64,000 nt of DNA, from NCBI GenBank assembly GCA_009823395.1, contig CM020510.1, forward strand, positions 8,077,273-8,141,272, read 5' to 3'. Shown here piece after piece: positions 19,755 through 32,718 of the stretch. How positions within the stretch are numbered: the stretch's first letter is position 1; each line of letters begins with the position of its first letter. The notes under the pieces were generated by a model. It searched no databases and was not told where the DNA came from. It saw only the letters and a list, made by a program, of their open reading frames with translations. Position numbers and translations under genes: made by a program. Origin of the DNA: Thamnaconus septentrionalis. Lineage: Eukaryota; Chordata; Actinopteri; Tetraodontiformes; Monacanthidae.

Positions 19755-19815
19755 TGTGTGTGTGTGTGTGTTTCTGTATGTTTGCATGTCTCTCTCTCTG
19801 TGTGTGTGTGTGTGC
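19755..19815. repeat. Compound (TG)n and (TC)n repeat
   Basis: Two TG tracts (19755-19770 and 19800-19815) separated by a TTGCATG spacer and a short TC run. Confidence 0.9.
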
Positions 19816-20091
19816 AGTATTTGTGATTTTTGCTTCACCCATTTGTCAACATATGTTACAGTGACCAGAATAGATGGCAAAACCTCTTTTTTTTTTTTAT
19901 TCCACCCTAAAGGCTAATTGCTTAATGAAATGAGTAAATAAATGAAACATATGGATTTTGTAGTGTCTATAATGTCTTTGCAAATGGAAAATGCTTTTCT
20001 CATGACATACTGCACACCTGGAACAAAAACAGAGCAATTGAATTGAACAGCTCCAGTCTGGGAGAAAATAGCGTTTGACCCTGAGGCCGGA

Positions 20092-20116
20092 TTTTTTTTT
20101 TTTTTTTTTTTTTTTT
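20092..20116. repeat. Poly(T) run of about 25
   Basis: A homopolymer T tract. It could be the poly(A) tail of a minus-strand retroposon, but no body was recognised beside it. Confidence 0.85.
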
Positions 20117-23100
20117 AATGGAAAATTACTTGATTCAACTTTGAGAAGTTGAAGTGGCGTCCTGAACGCCCTGAAAATGCTGTCATTTGTCTGTGACATT
20201 TCGTCAGGCAGATGACAGAAAAACATTATTGCGGCAAAGTGGATAAACGCAGAGACCCGGGTCTCTTTAAAAAAAACAAAAAAACAAAAAAAAATACAAA
20301 ACAGGTGCGACCACCAAGCAAGCCGCAGCAATTTGCCCGTGTTTTCTCCTCGCCATGCCGCCCTCGCACTAATGGCGTTGGCTTTTTGTTAAAACAGGAT
20401 GCATTTCATTTCACAGGTGAGTATAAATTAAACCTGTGAACAAAGGAAGCAAATGAGGAGTTTTTTAGTTGCACAGATGTGAGAATTAGCAAAGTGAACC
20501 ATACCTTGGTTCTCTGTGAAATATCTTTGATCATCATGTCGACTGAAAAGCAGAACCAATATAATTGAATTTAAAATAACTATAGATTCATTTTTCCTTT
20601 ATCATTTCTATTCATTCACTTTTTACCTATTCGGACTGAAGTTTGTCCTTTCAAAGCTATCTACCATAAGAAATTTAAAGGTGTGAGTGCAGACCAAATG
20701 CCTTTCAAGTATTTTCACTCGATTTGTGTCTTATATGTAAGATTATTAAGACTTTAGCCCTGGAATTTGAATTTGACAGCATTTTCAAAAAAAATCTCAA
20801 GTACTCCAATGGGTTCCATAATGAATCAGCATCTTGCGACTGGCTGTGGTAAACCTTCCCATTTGGTGGTGTCTTTGGTTCAGCCCAGTAACAAATCTGA
20901 TTGGTCCGCTTGGATGCGACGATTGACGGATGTTTTCATCGTGTCGTCACCTGGAAGGAAATGCCCGACTACACTGCTGCACCTCAACTCTGCTCCCAAC
21001 TTGCTCCCTTTCACTACTCCAGCTCGCCGTTTCCGTAAGCCGGCACGACGTTTCATCCTACAAGATCCGTTTCTCTCTCCGCCACCCCAGAGGAGATTAG
21101 TGTCTCCTCTACCAAGAACAACTTGACCTCAACCCTCCCCCTTTCTCTCTCCCTCTCTCTCTCGCTCCCCCTACCTCCACAGTCATCAACATTTGAAGTA
21201 AATGCAAATGACTCACCGTCCCTCCGCTGAAAGTCTTTCAGGAGCCCCGGATTAAGGAGGAAAAAAATGGGGTCTTTTTCTGTAGTACGACGATGCTTCT
21301 TTTTTGATAAGTGAAGCGCCTCACGGGGGCTTGTTTGGGTATTGCAGAGCACACGAGGCGAGTCCAGAGTGGTGGAATCTCAACGCTGATAACACGTTGG
21401 CAACCACTCACAAGTTATTTCCGCCCCTTCTCCCCCGTCGACCCCCTCACCCTCCCCCTATCCCCCACCCGTTTCCCCCAACACTTTCCCTCTTCTGCTC
21501 CTCCTTCGCTTTTGTGGACAGCAGGCATTCAGTCTCTTATCAGCGGAATCAGCCAAGCACAGCCACTTTTGGACGGCAGATAGGCTGGAATTGGCTGACA
21601 GAGTGGAACGGCTACTGAGAAAAAGAGATATTAAAGATGAGGGGAAGGGGGTGCGAGAGAAGTGGTGAGCGGAGGGAAAATTACTAGTCATGGAAAAAAA
21701 ATAATAAAAAAAGAAGGTGTTTGTTTTCCCCCCTTATAGAAAAATACCTGCAGATAAGACAGAACTTTTTTGTTTTCCTCCGATCGCAACTTTTGGCCAC
21801 CGTCTGTCTTCTGCTCGGCGCCTCATATCAACGCAGTTTTTTTTTTCCTCCTCAGCAAGTCAGCCTCTATGTGTGACTTTCCGCCTACCCTTGGGGTTTG
21901 AAGCGCCTGCCTCGCTTCTCTTGACAGTTTTGTACACATTCTATTAATCTCCCCCACATGCAGTAATTAAGTCTGGACTCATTTAAGAGTGAGATCACGT
22001 TGCAGTTAATCAGCCGAAAAGCTGATCATCCCCTCCTGTCTCGCCTTATCTTGTCAAAAGGTAGATCCGCTGGTGTTTGACAAGGTGGCCGGCCAGCCAG
22101 CGCTATAACTCCCCAGAGGCAAAAGTAAACACAGCTCCTAACGTACCAACGTGCCTGTTATTGAAGCTCGTCATGCGCCCGAGGATTGCAGGAGATTAAA
22201 AGTGGAAGACGAACGGACATGTTCGTGAAGTCTGCTCAACTTTCAACTTCAACTTTTTTCTGATTTTGCACAGGAGTTTCTGGAAAGCTCCTCCACGCCA
22301 CCCTTGTTTATGGCACCTAAATCACCCTCGTTAGCTGCGGTAATTCCCGGCAATAATTACACCCCTTAAAACTTTAAAACCGCCAGCGTTCCCACATATT
22401 GTCTCCTTTAACTGGTGATTAAATGGTATTACTGCTCGTTGGGGAATTGCGTTGGAAGCGCCGTTGCTGGGTCGATGCTTGTATTCTGTTTTTCTTCTTC
22501 TTTAAAGAGGTGATGCGCGGTGAAGTGTCTTAGAATTCAGCGGTAGACATATGCGAGGGGGCAAGAGGAGGAGGGGGGAGGCTGATGCCGGACTAATCTA
22601 TCTATTTTAATGCATCTCATTAAAAGGGAACAAAAGGGCTTGTAATATGGAAAGTGGAGGAAGAAGGACAAGAAAGGGAGGGGATAAAAAAAACAGGCGA
22701 AGAGGCTGATGATGGCCTAGTGTACACCGGCGTAATCAGACTGTAATTAAACTACTGTCTCATTCACATTTTGGATGGTGCGCATGCAGCTTAGGAAGAG
22801 GAGGGCAGGCAGTGGCAGGTCGAGGAGAGATGCAGAGGCTGCGGACATGCAAGTATTTTTTTATCGTTTTTCAGCCTCAAGGTTCAGAAAAAGAAAGAAA
22901 AAGACACCCACACAGTCACGTATGCAGGCTGTCAGGTGATGTAATAAGAAGGTGGTGAGATAATAGGAGTAAGCAACACCATGGCCAATCCAAAGAAAAT
23001 GCCCAGTGTTGCTTTGGGGAAACAAGGCAGCATCAACAAACATCATCTTCAGGAAGGAGAAAGAGGAGCTCAAGCAAAAAGGGACCAGCCAACCAACCTT

Positions 23101-24379
23101 AGTTTTCCTTCGCCTGCGCCTAGTCAGCCCAAGAAGCTCCAGGTTTGATCGCTCCCAAAAGGTCAATCCACTTTGGTAAAGCCTGCGTGGATCACTACAA
23201 ACAGCGAGTTGTTCCTGAGAGAGGCGTGTGGCCGAATTCCCAACGGCCTCTGTTGTCGTCGCCCGCAGTCTGCAAGGCGCTGAGGTGAATGATTGTCTGA
23301 CATCGAAGCAAAGCAGAGCGCAAAAAACTTCTGCGATGTCACGCAGACCCGCAAGCGTCGCCTCCTTCCACGTTGACCCACTTCATGTAAATGGAGACGC
23401 TTATTATTAATGAATGCAAACGCAGCAGCTGTTTATTTCAGCAATTTCTCTCCAACCTTGAAACCCGCAATTGTGCCTCGATTCTCTCTCGTTTTCCTCC
23501 CGAGTAGATTCCCCTCAAATGTCAGTTTATTTTTAACCTTGAAACTCGCCTGTTTGTGTAAGACCCCCGGCGCAAAAAAGCCAAGACGGGAGGCACGCCA
23601 GAGCCGGCATTATGCAAATGAGAAGCAGGAGGAAGGTGAGGAGACTGAGAATCCTCACAAAACTCTGCAGCTCTGTTTCGTCTTCGATTTCCTGTTGAGC
23701 CGCGTCGCATTACTCCCAAGGCAAAGAGGGAGCGAAAAGAAGGAGCATAGAATTACTAAAAAGTGTTTGACTGGAGACGGCGGGTTGGCCCGAGCTAAGG
23801 AGACTCCGAAATTATTCTCCGGAGGCCGAGCCGGGTCTGGAAAGAATGTGTGTCTGTGCAGGAATTACAGACGGAGGACATTTTCAATTTCTCGCCGAGT
23901 CATTTGTCGACGAACCGCAGCTGAACCTTCACGGCCTAAATGTTAATATATTCCTCCTACTTGTGCTGCACGTACGCAGCATCTCTGCACTAGGCAAAAA
24001 ATATATATATTTGTTTTAATGGCACGGCAGCCACCCTCTGTTCCCATTGTACCCTTTGTTTATATATCGACTGTGGGTTTTTTTCCCTCTTTTTTTGCGC
24101 CATGCACTGCTGGTTCACAAAAAATAGAAGCCGCTGTCTCCCTGTCAATGGCTGCTGGTGTCTGAAATGTTGCATTAACATAATCTAGCTGGACAAATGT
24201 GTGAGTCACAGGGCGGAAAGGTCTGACGAAAGGTTACTTGGATTTTCTTGCACAAACCTACTGGAAAAAAAAATGCCATGGAAAGAATGATATGAATAAT
24301 AATTTCATTCTCTTTTATTTTTGGTGAAGATGTTACTCTTTGCTACTGTTTAAACAACAAAGCACTGTCTGAATTTATT
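20117..24379. other. Intronic sequence; TAAT-rich segment 21960-22790
   Basis: No gene is supported. A CTCTCTCTCT tract lies at about 21144-21164 and an AAAACAAAAAAACAAAAAAAA run at 20270-20295. From about 21960 to 22790 there are many TAAT/ATTA cores (GTAATTAAG, CAGTTAATC, TCTATTTTAATGCATCTCATTAAAAG, CTGTAATTAAAC), so this segment is a candidate enhancer-like conserved region. The 178-codon open frame at 23410-23946 has no recognisable domain and is rejected. Confidence 0.45.
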
Positions 24380-24382
24380 CAT

Positions 24383-24421
<39 letters not shown>
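24380..24421. repeat. (ATTT)n microsatellite
   Basis: About ten ATTT units. Confidence 0.95.
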
Positions 24422-24424
<3 letters not shown>

Positions 24425-27400
24425 CTTTAGACAATCTTTGATTACTTTGGTCAGCCAGTTGACTTGATCAATTACCGGCGAGCAGAAGAGCCTTGAAGCA
24501 GCAGCTGTGCCAGACATCAAATACAGGGGGAAAAAAAAAAACCTTGAAATTAGAAACCCTCCATCTGGCCTTCCAGGTGAGGTTCAGCAAACGTGCAAAA
24601 AAGGCAAGATTAGTTTTTAGGCCACTGAGTAAAAAAATAAAAAAAAACCTTCCCCTCCTCCACCTCCCTCCTCCTCCCTCTTCCTCCTCTTTTTCTTTCC
24701 TGTAGTTTCAGCTGCGGCGAAACGGCATGAAAAATGGATGAGTGTGTTTCCCTCTCCTCCTACCTCTCCCATCACTCATCCCTTCTTACTCCCTGTCTGC
24801 AGTCTGATCATGCATGGCTGTAATATATTTATTTAGCCGGTAACGAGAATAAAGAACAGAGGGGGGCGGAGCGCCGGTTTGTTTTTAGAATCTCGTCTCC
24901 CAGGGACGGCTGCACGGAATAGGCAGACGAACGGGGAAAAAAAAAAGAAGGGAAAAAGTATTCGCTCCCGCCCACTAATGTATGAGTGTGCAAAAAGAAG
25001 GAGATTCGGTAAAGCTTTGATTTGCTTTTAACAGCATTTTTTTTGTTGTCCTTATGTCAAACTTTTGCAGCAAAAGCACCTTTTTTGGCTTTAACATTCA
25101 GTTCATTCTATTATGAAATCAGCGCTTAAATGTACTTTTTCAGCCCGAGCCAGCCTGAATGTGCCGAGACACATTCTCGTGTTTTTTTGCTGCACAGATA
25201 GCGCACCTTCTTCTTCCTCAGGTAGCCTCCAACCGCCGGCGCATTAGCCGGATATTTATCCCGTTTTTTGTGGGATGGGAGTTGCTGAGCTGGAAAACCT
25301 GTGACTAGCTGACTTTGATCATCGTATTCACATTAACCCGGATGACCTGCGCTGACTGCAGATCAGCACTCCAGCCCCGGATGATTGATGAATACTAACG
25401 TGACTGTGCTGACTTCATGTAAATCTCCATTGCTCATCTCAAGTGAGACACTCGTCTGTTAGTGCCGAGGTGTGTTGGTGATTCGTGCGGCGCGAGATCA
25501 GTGAAAAGAAGCTCTCTCTCTCTTTCTCTCTCTCTTTTTTTAATCTGTTTTATTTTAAGGGTCAGTTATTCATTTTTACCCGCATCACCCTCCTCTGTAC
25601 CACTTCTCCATCCTCTCTCCATCCTTCTCTTCTTCTACAACCTGCTGTTGTGGCCACCTTCTCTCCTCCTCCGCCTCCTCCTCCACCTCTTCCTCCTCCC
25701 GCCGAAATTGCCTCGGCCTTGTGTTCCTTTTGATGCTAAAAGGCCTTTGAACTGGAGCCAAAATCTTTAGATGGCGCTCCGTGGTGAGAGTGCAAGCAAC
25801 TCAAATATTCATAGTGACCAGAACTCGTCCAGAATACTGATGGATTTTGCTCCTCCACCGGCGGATGGGAGCACGTGTGTCCAGCTCGGACCAGTCCGGG
25901 GCCTTGAAGACGGCGCGTGAGCTATGTTTTCTTAACCTTGCAGGGCAGCTGGACTGCCAGCCTCCAACAGGAGGTGTTTATCAGCCTGTCTCGGATTTCC
26001 AAAAACCAATCAGTGTCCATTTAGCTTTGACAAAAGCAGGAAACAACGGCGGCTCGCTGCCCTTTAAAGGCCCACAGCAGAGAACAAAGAGGAAGTGCAT
26101 TAAAAGACTGGGACAGAGCGCTAATGCTAACAGCGTTGATTGTTTTGTCAGGCACGGGTGGCATTTCCACAACGGTTCACCAATGTTTTCCAACGATGAA
26201 ATGAGGCCGTCAGCCTGTCAGTGAACCTTTGAAAAGAGGAATCCAACTAAACCACATAGCTCAGAGAATGATGAAATATTTGCTCCTCCCTCCGATACCA
26301 CCGACTCCATCTGAACCTGCCAAAGGTCCAACACACCAGATTTAGCAGAAAGATAAAATATAGTGTTTTTTGTGGGATCCTGTGAACAGGGGGATAAAAT
26401 ATGCTGTTTCCTGGAGATCCATAGACTTTCTTGGATAATTAATCAGCGGCAGCCGCTCCACTGGAGTCCAGGATGAAAAATAAAGATAAAAAAAAAATAT
26501 GTATGTCCAAGGGAAGGAATAAAGCAACACCAAAGTCTTTTGTCAGTGAAAAAACAGAATTATTTTAACTGTTATAACGATATTCAGGACATTGTCGCTC
26601 AACATGGGACAGCAGAGTGTGTACAGTGTGACCTTTGGCACCAATAGGAAGCCTTTACGAAAGGAAAGCCATTAATAACGCTCTCTATGGGCTCTTTTCA
26701 AAAAAGATATGTGAGATAAAACCAAAGGATTCTGGAAACTCCCAGCTTGGTGTTCTGGAGGACGGCTTCAGAAGCCATGGAAGGGCTTGTGTAATCTCAC
26801 CGATACTGCAGGGTGTCAAAGACCTCGTTTCATTTCCTTGAAGGTCAGCTGCGAGGGGTTATCTTCACTCTGTCGGGTCACGGTGGTGGGACTATAAACG
26901 GCGTTATGCAGGATTTGCGCTGGGGTTCATGGGAAGGTGAGGGCTGGACAATAAGGCTGCCACACGGCAAAGCACGTTGACAGGGCGCTAGCTAGGAGCT
27001 TAATATGCCAAACGTGATTGGAGAAGCTGTGATGACCACTTCGGACTGCGTAGCCATGACACTAGCGCTATAGCTGGTGCCACATGACCGCCCCTGCCAG
27101 GCTGGAAATGGCCGCTATGCATGGCTGTGTTCCATTATGCAGACTCCGACTCCAGATTAGATCCATTTTTCAAAACAAAGCTGCGTCGGCGCTGATTAGA
27201 AGCAATGGGTTCCTTCTCCCTCGTGGCGTTTGCTTTCGATTCATCACCGGCCCGACAACGGCGCTAACGCTTGATTACGACACGCCAGCCGTCATACATA
27301 CACATGTTTCCCCCGACTGCTGTTTGCCTGCAGCCGCTGTTGTGTTATTTCCACACCAGCGCTTCCCGGACTCTGACATTTCCTATTGACTGTGAGCGAT

Positions 27401-28736
27401 GAAGAATGCAGGAGCCTGACGACTAAAAATGAGAGGAGAGCCGAGCCAGGGTGGGAAAAAAAACAAAACACAAAGTCCTGAGGGCAAGAAGTGGTGGTGA
27501 GTCTTAAAACTTTGGAAAGAACTGGAACTAGACTTTCCGCAACACAAGGGCATGTTGGTCTGACACTTTTTGCAGAATGCGTCTGTGGCTCTTTAACAGA
27601 CTTCAGATGTTGGTTCGCAGCAAATCCGAAAGATTTCTGAATAAGCGTGAAAGCAGATGGAGTGATTTTCGTCCTGTAACCACAGTTATTGGACAGGATT
27701 GTAGACTAATGCCTGTAGAATTGAGTTGGGAGGAGGGTGTTGAAGGTTGGGAGGGTGAGGGGGCGGGGGGCGAGCTGTCTGGAGTTTGAACTCGCTGAGC
27801 TTCTTCTACTTTGCCCCCAAAAAGTGCAATAACATCAGTCAGTCAAGTGGTTTAGGACTTTAATTTTCTCCGGCTGCGTGTGTCTGTCCTTTAGTTTGCC
27901 CTCTTCTTCTTTTCTTATTTATTTCCCATTCTTTTTCAGCCGTGAACCTAAAATATGTGAAGTTTTCATCATCCGGAGCCCTAAATGGAGGCTGTCAAAT
28001 GGTGGAGCACCAACACTGCTGGAAATGGCTCAAAAGAATAGTCATTAAGGCCAATCAAAGCAAATTACTTCTTTTCTCACTCAATGGGCTGAATATAGAA
28101 ATAGTTTCCTGGAGCCAGTAGCAGGTGATTGACCTTTAATCGGCCCATCATCATTATCATCATGGTGAAAAGAAAGGAAACCAATGAGCTAGTGAGGCTA
28201 TTCACACAGGAACATATGTTTTTGCATTGCACGGAGGAGTCGCATCAAAGGGCTGAGCCAAAAGTGGATCCCATAATGAATCTGAACATGAGGGAGGAGG
28301 GAAAGAAAGAAGTGGACGCTTATGGAAGGCTGGCTGAGGAACGCTCGGCTCTTTAAAACCGTATTAAGGTAACAGAGTTGGAAACATAGGAAATTATGCT
28401 GCGAGGTCGAAGGACTTTGATTTCAATTGAGACGGAGGTCATCCATCCTGGTTGGGGCAGCTTCAAGAACCATTGATACTGTGCTTGTGTTTGAGTTGAA
28501 GTTGGAAAAAAAAGGGGCTTGCAACCAGACAGGAAGTACGGAAGTGACAACATCTGACACCATCTGACTCTTCACACTCACTGCTGACACCAGCTTACAG
28601 CCGCGCCTCGTCAACATCGAACAACCCTGAGGATTTTCCCCTCCTCTGCCTCGTGGCTTTTGGATCAGGGTTGCCAGTGTGAATGACCTTCGTGTTTCCA
28701 ACACCGCTTGGTGCCGCTTCGCACTGGGTCTGCAGC
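24422..28736. other. Intronic sequence with polypyrimidine tracts
   Basis: No gene is seen. Long C/T tracts occur at about 24650-24702 (CTCC-rich, ending TTTCCTGTAG), 25511-25540 ((TC)n) and 25645-25700 (CCT/CTC triplets). The tract ending in TTTCCTGTAG resembles a splice acceptor, but the sequence after it (TTTCAGCTGCGGCG) does not translate into calsyntenin. Confidence 0.5.
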
Positions 28737-28761
28737 CACACACACACACACACACACACAC
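28737..28761. repeat. (CA)n microsatellite
   Basis: About twelve CA units followed by CTCTCTGACTCTCTG. Confidence 0.95.
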
Positions 28762-29640
28762 TCTCTGACTCTCTGTATTGACTGTGGGTGGCAGCTGACA
28801 TGCTGGGCCGTCGCTGCCTCACCACCAGGAAGATCCATTAGTGTGATCAGTCCTCAGGCCGGGTTCTGGAGTTGCATCTTGAGTAGTTCTAGTCTTGCCC
28901 AAGTTTCTGACTTTTATACTCTTCTTGTTTTTAGTGACACTGAATTGCTCGAAAATAAAAAGTGTCAGAGTGACTCTCATTCCTGGCAAACTAATGGTCA
29001 CCTGTCAAAGCATGAATAAACCTTTAATCCCTTCATGTTGGCAGCAGAGAGCAGCTCAATAATCATAGCGATTCAAAGTTATACGGCTCATATTTTTTCC
29101 CCTTCTGGTAAACAGCTCCCCGGAGCCGCCGTGCAGGTTGAGGAAGGTGCGAGACAAAGTGGAGTCGTTCAGGGAAACAGCCTGGCAGCTCAATGATGGA
29201 TTGCCAAGATTGCGCATGTAAACAGTTATTTTTTGAAGAGTTATTTTTTTTGAAAAATAAACTCAAAAGAATGGATTGAATAGTATGTTAGTGTGCATCC
29301 TTGTATTACATTCCATACTCACACTATGGGTTTTGTGACTATTGTGTCTTTTAAAATGAAAGAAAAAAAGTATATATCACTGTGTCAAAGGATAAAAAGA
29401 GACAGTAAAAATCTATTTCCCTCCATTTTTGGCAAGTTTGTCATTGTGCCTCAAATAATACGGCATCAGAATGAAAGTGCCCTCCAGTGATGTGTGAAGC
29501 TGAATTCCCCTGAGGGCAGCATGGAACTTGCAGGGTGTTTTCACTTTGCCCCTGCCTTGAAATCATCGCTTCATTTTTTTCTTTAATCTTCAAGTTTTAT
29601 CGCATAACATCATTTTCTAAAAAGCTGCTGATCTGTCTGT

Positions 29641-29663
29641 GCGTGTGTGTGTGTGTGTGTGTG
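29641..29663. repeat. (GT)n microsatellite
   Basis: About ten GT units after GCGT. Confidence 0.95.
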
Positions 29664-29729
29664 AGAGCTTCGAGGACTTGGCTGCTCCTCTGGCTGCCTC
29701 CTTCTTCCAAAGCCTCCATCTCAGTGCAG

Positions 29730-29761
29730 CCACAACAACAACAACAACAACAACAACAACC
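29730..29761. repeat. (CAA)n trinucleotide array
   Basis: About ten CAA/ACA units in a perfect run. Confidence 0.95.
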
Positions 29762-29923
29762 AGATTGCTTCCCTCAAACACACCGCCGGCGCCTCCGTTA
29801 CCCAGCAGCCACTGCTGTTCCATTTCTGCATCAATTGACTTGATGTCATTTACAAACAAAAACAAAAAAGAACAAAAAACAAACTTCTTAAGGAAAACTG
29901 GTGTGCGAAACAGCTGTAACGAA

Positions 29924-29975
29924 GTGTGTGTGTGTGTGTGTGTGCGTGTGAGTGTGAGTGTGAGTGTGTGTGTGT
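29924..29975. repeat. (GT)n microsatellite with GTGTGA variants
   Basis: GT tracts with repeated AGTGTG variant units in the middle. Confidence 0.95.
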
Positions 29976-30302
29976 ATTCCAACCACCAATTACCTGCAGC
30001 TCCTCTTGCATATTTTCCCTTTGTGTGTCTCCTCTTCTTGATTTTAGGAGGCAAAATGCTATTAAGGTTTGCAGCCTTTCTGCAGGTGCACGGTCAGATG
30101 AAAATGTTTTGTGTGAGTGCAAAAGCAGACGGTCCACTGCACGCTGGTGCCAGGATCCCCTGTTCGTTCTCTTCTCGCCTCCTCGCCTTCGATTTTTCGA
30201 GTGTTATGAGAAAGACGGAGAGAGAGGCGAAATGAAATGGACTGCCAGGAGGAATCACAAGCTCAGTCCGAGTAGCATCAGGGACTAAGTGATGCGGGCA
30301 AC

Positions 30303-30335
30303 GTGTGTGTGTGTGTGTGTGTGTGTGTGGGGGGG
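30303..30335. repeat. (GT)n microsatellite ending in a G-run
   Basis: About thirteen GT units followed by seven Gs. Confidence 0.95.
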
Positions 30336-30895
30336 CGTGTGTTGCAGCAAAAAAAAAAGAGGCATGTTTCCAGGGCTTATAGGCATTTAAGATGAAAAAG
30401 GCTGCTGACCGTGCAGCGGCACATTTGATTGGATGAAACGGAGTGATGAAGGAGTGCGGAGGTGTTTTTTTTTTTCTCGGCTATTCGGGCATAACGGAGA
30501 AAAACGGAACGGAATGTGTATGAAATGAAGTGATAGTCAGAGGAGCAGTAACAAGGACGGATGTGTCTCGAGGTCTCGCAGCAGCTGCTGCTGATGCAGA
30601 CGTGGATTCGGTGGAGGAGGCCACACACGCACACACAAACACACTTTAACCAGATTACCAGTGCATCGTGTGCGCCTCATGTTCCACGAGTCGGTGGCCT
30701 TCACTTCAAAAGCCCGGCCGGTCTAAAGGGATTACACCAGGGAAACTCTTATTCGCTCAATGTGTTTCCAACCTCCGGTTTTCAGCGCCGGCCCCAGGGG
30801 GCGTGGCATCAACTGTCTGGAACTAAATTCTTGCCGGGATCAAAAAAAATGGCTGTCGAACGTGTATTTCTCTTTATTTATTTATTACATCCCCC

Positions 30896-30920
30896 CACAC
30901 ACACACACACACACGCACGC
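30896..30920. repeat. (CA)n microsatellite
   Basis: About nine CA units followed by CGCACGCA, preceded by a C-run. Confidence 0.95.
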
Positions 30921-31297
30921 AGTGGGACTGGAGGTCATGATGGAGCCGGTTTCAATCGCTGCCTTTCACTCACTCTGGTGCCTCCTGTACGTCGGCCTTT
31001 CTGAGACTCTGTTACACCAACAATAAAGAGCGGCGAAGAAAAGCTGAGGTCACGTCGTCGCGACGTCTCTCCTCCTTGACAACGCTGCCGGGCCGCGGGG
31101 CCACGCGGCTGCTCGGGGCTGGCAGGCGTCTTTCACGGCTCATTTGTGGACTTTTAAATCACAATTTCACTGCTTTGTTCCCCTCTTTTTTCTTTTCCTT
31201 TCAGAGACCCAATCCACATCTCAACTGCAGAGACGTCACGGCTGTTTCTCACGGCTGGCCGACGATCCGGAGACACCGGAATGTTCTAGTTGTTCAC

Positions 31298-31301
<4 letters not shown>

Positions 31302-31328
<27 letters not shown>
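31302..31328. repeat. Poly(T) run of about 27
   Basis: A homopolymer T tract; no retroposon body is recognised next to it. Confidence 0.85.
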
Positions 31329-32705
31329 GAAGTGTCTTTGATACGTTCATGTGATGCTAAAAATGGCCGCGGCGGGCAGTAATGGATGATCACAAGGGCC
31401 TTGGAATGACGCGCAAAAAGCGACATGTGGCCGCCAATAAAGGGAGGTCAGCGTGGCAGCGGCGTAATGGCACTGAAAGTCTATTTCCTGCTGCCATATA
31501 TCTACTGATGGCTGTATAGATGGAGGCTTTTAGTGTTGCGTTACGCTTACATCAACACTTAAAAAAAACACTTTTGTGCATTGTGTAACACACCTACATC
31601 CCTGTCTTTCTTCTTTTTGGTTTTTCACGCTCCTGCAGGGCCAAACATGCAGCAGCGGCAGTGAATCAGCACCTGGTTTGCTAACAGAGCGATCCAGGAG
31701 ATTCATAATCATTTTTTCTTTTCGTTTTTTTTGTCTCTCCTGTCGCGTTCGTGACCTCTGCAACAAATCCAGTCTGGCTGTTCATGTTGCAGATGTGTTT
31801 GCAGCCGCTCCTCCCTGCTCCGCTGCTCCCTGTCCGGCCGCCGCTCTCTGACTGTTTATTCTGAATCCAGAGGGGGATTTTGCACTTTCGCCGAGCTGGA
31901 TTTGAAAAACAAGCTCATGATAAAAGCCTGACCTTTGGCCGGATCGGATCATTTTGCTGCCGGGGACAGTGTTAGAAGGGTCCAATGCGAAGAGAGGAGA
32001 GAAAGACAAGGAGTTAAAAAAAATAGAAAGAAAAAAATTGTTCACTGAGGCGCAAATAAAACTGGAGTTTGATATGCGGGCTGGCGGTCGACTCCTCTGT
32101 GTTTCCCTTCAATCTGCGAAGCGCTGAACTATAAATGCACTTTATGATTTTTTTTTTTTCTGCTCTGCTTCGAACCTTTCAACCGCCCTGTTTTTATTTT
32201 TTTGGTGTGTGTTCGTCATGGTCAGAGCGCTTGGCGGCCCGGGTTGATTTGTTTCTATCAGAGACAGCTTGCTGCTCTCACCTGTTCCGAACGCCACCTC
32301 GCCACCGCCCTGCCAAGTGCTGCTGCGCCCGGCGCCGACATAATGGCCAGCATGCACAACAACAATGCCGGGCCACAAGTGCAGCAGCGCACACCTACAC
32401 AAATATATGTAGGCACACGCGCACTCACCGGCTGTGCAGCTTCTATGGCAATACATATTTTAGTTGATCCCACTTCAGTCACCCACTGCAGGAGGTGAAA
32501 ACCTCATCGTCTCAGAAAGTAAATAAATAAAACAATAAAGCATAAAGTCATGAAGCCATGCATGCCTGCCTCAAAAGTCAAAGTCATGACTTTTATTACA
32601 TGCCAGAGGACATGAGGTAGTTTTTAGTTTGTTTTGTTTAGTTTGTTATTTCAAGCATATGGAAGTTGTGTTGTTGCGTTGTCATAGTTGAAAGCAGCAC
32701 GTCAA
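31329..32705. other. Intronic sequence, no gene seen
   Basis: It holds T-runs near 32149-32159 and a CpG-rich patch at about 32290-32345 (CACCTCGCCACCGCC, then GCGCCCGGCGCCGAC). No readable coding exon. Confidence 0.5.
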
Positions 32706-32718
32706 AGGTCAAAGGTCA
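32706..32718 (+). promoter_or_regulatory. Perfect DR1 element AGGTCA-A-AGGTCA
   Basis: Two perfect nuclear-receptor half-sites as a direct repeat with one-base spacing. DR1 elements are known binding sites for HNF4, COUP-TF and RXR heterodimers. The overlapping TCAAAGGTCA upstream strengthens the first half-site. Function here is inferred only. Confidence 0.5.

Larger units (their letters stand above)
18631..20091. other. Intronic sequence with TG arrays
   Basis: No gene is seen. It has an ACAACAAA-type run at about 18809-18822 and a CAAAAACAACAACAAAG run at 19319-19335, besides the listed TG arrays. Confidence 0.5.
28762..31301. other. Intronic sequence with several simple repeats
   Basis: No gene is seen. 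Apart from the listed arrays there is an AAACAAAAACAAAAAAGAACA run at about 29854-29881. The 198-codon frame at 29639-30235 passes through two TG arrays and a CAA array and is rejected as coding. Confidence 0.5.

Noticed and set aside
23410..23946. 178-codon open frame starting with ATG
   Set aside because: The composition is Arg/Ser/Pro-rich with no recognisable domain or hydrophobic pattern; consistent with chance in a G+C-richer patch.
24650..24720. Long polypyrimidine tract with TTTCCTGTAG as an exon acceptor
   Set aside because: The sequence after it does not translate to calsyntenin and has no paired donor of matching phase.
29639..30235. 198-codon open frame
   Set aside because: It runs through two GT arrays and a CAA array (Cys-Val and Thr repeats), with no domain.
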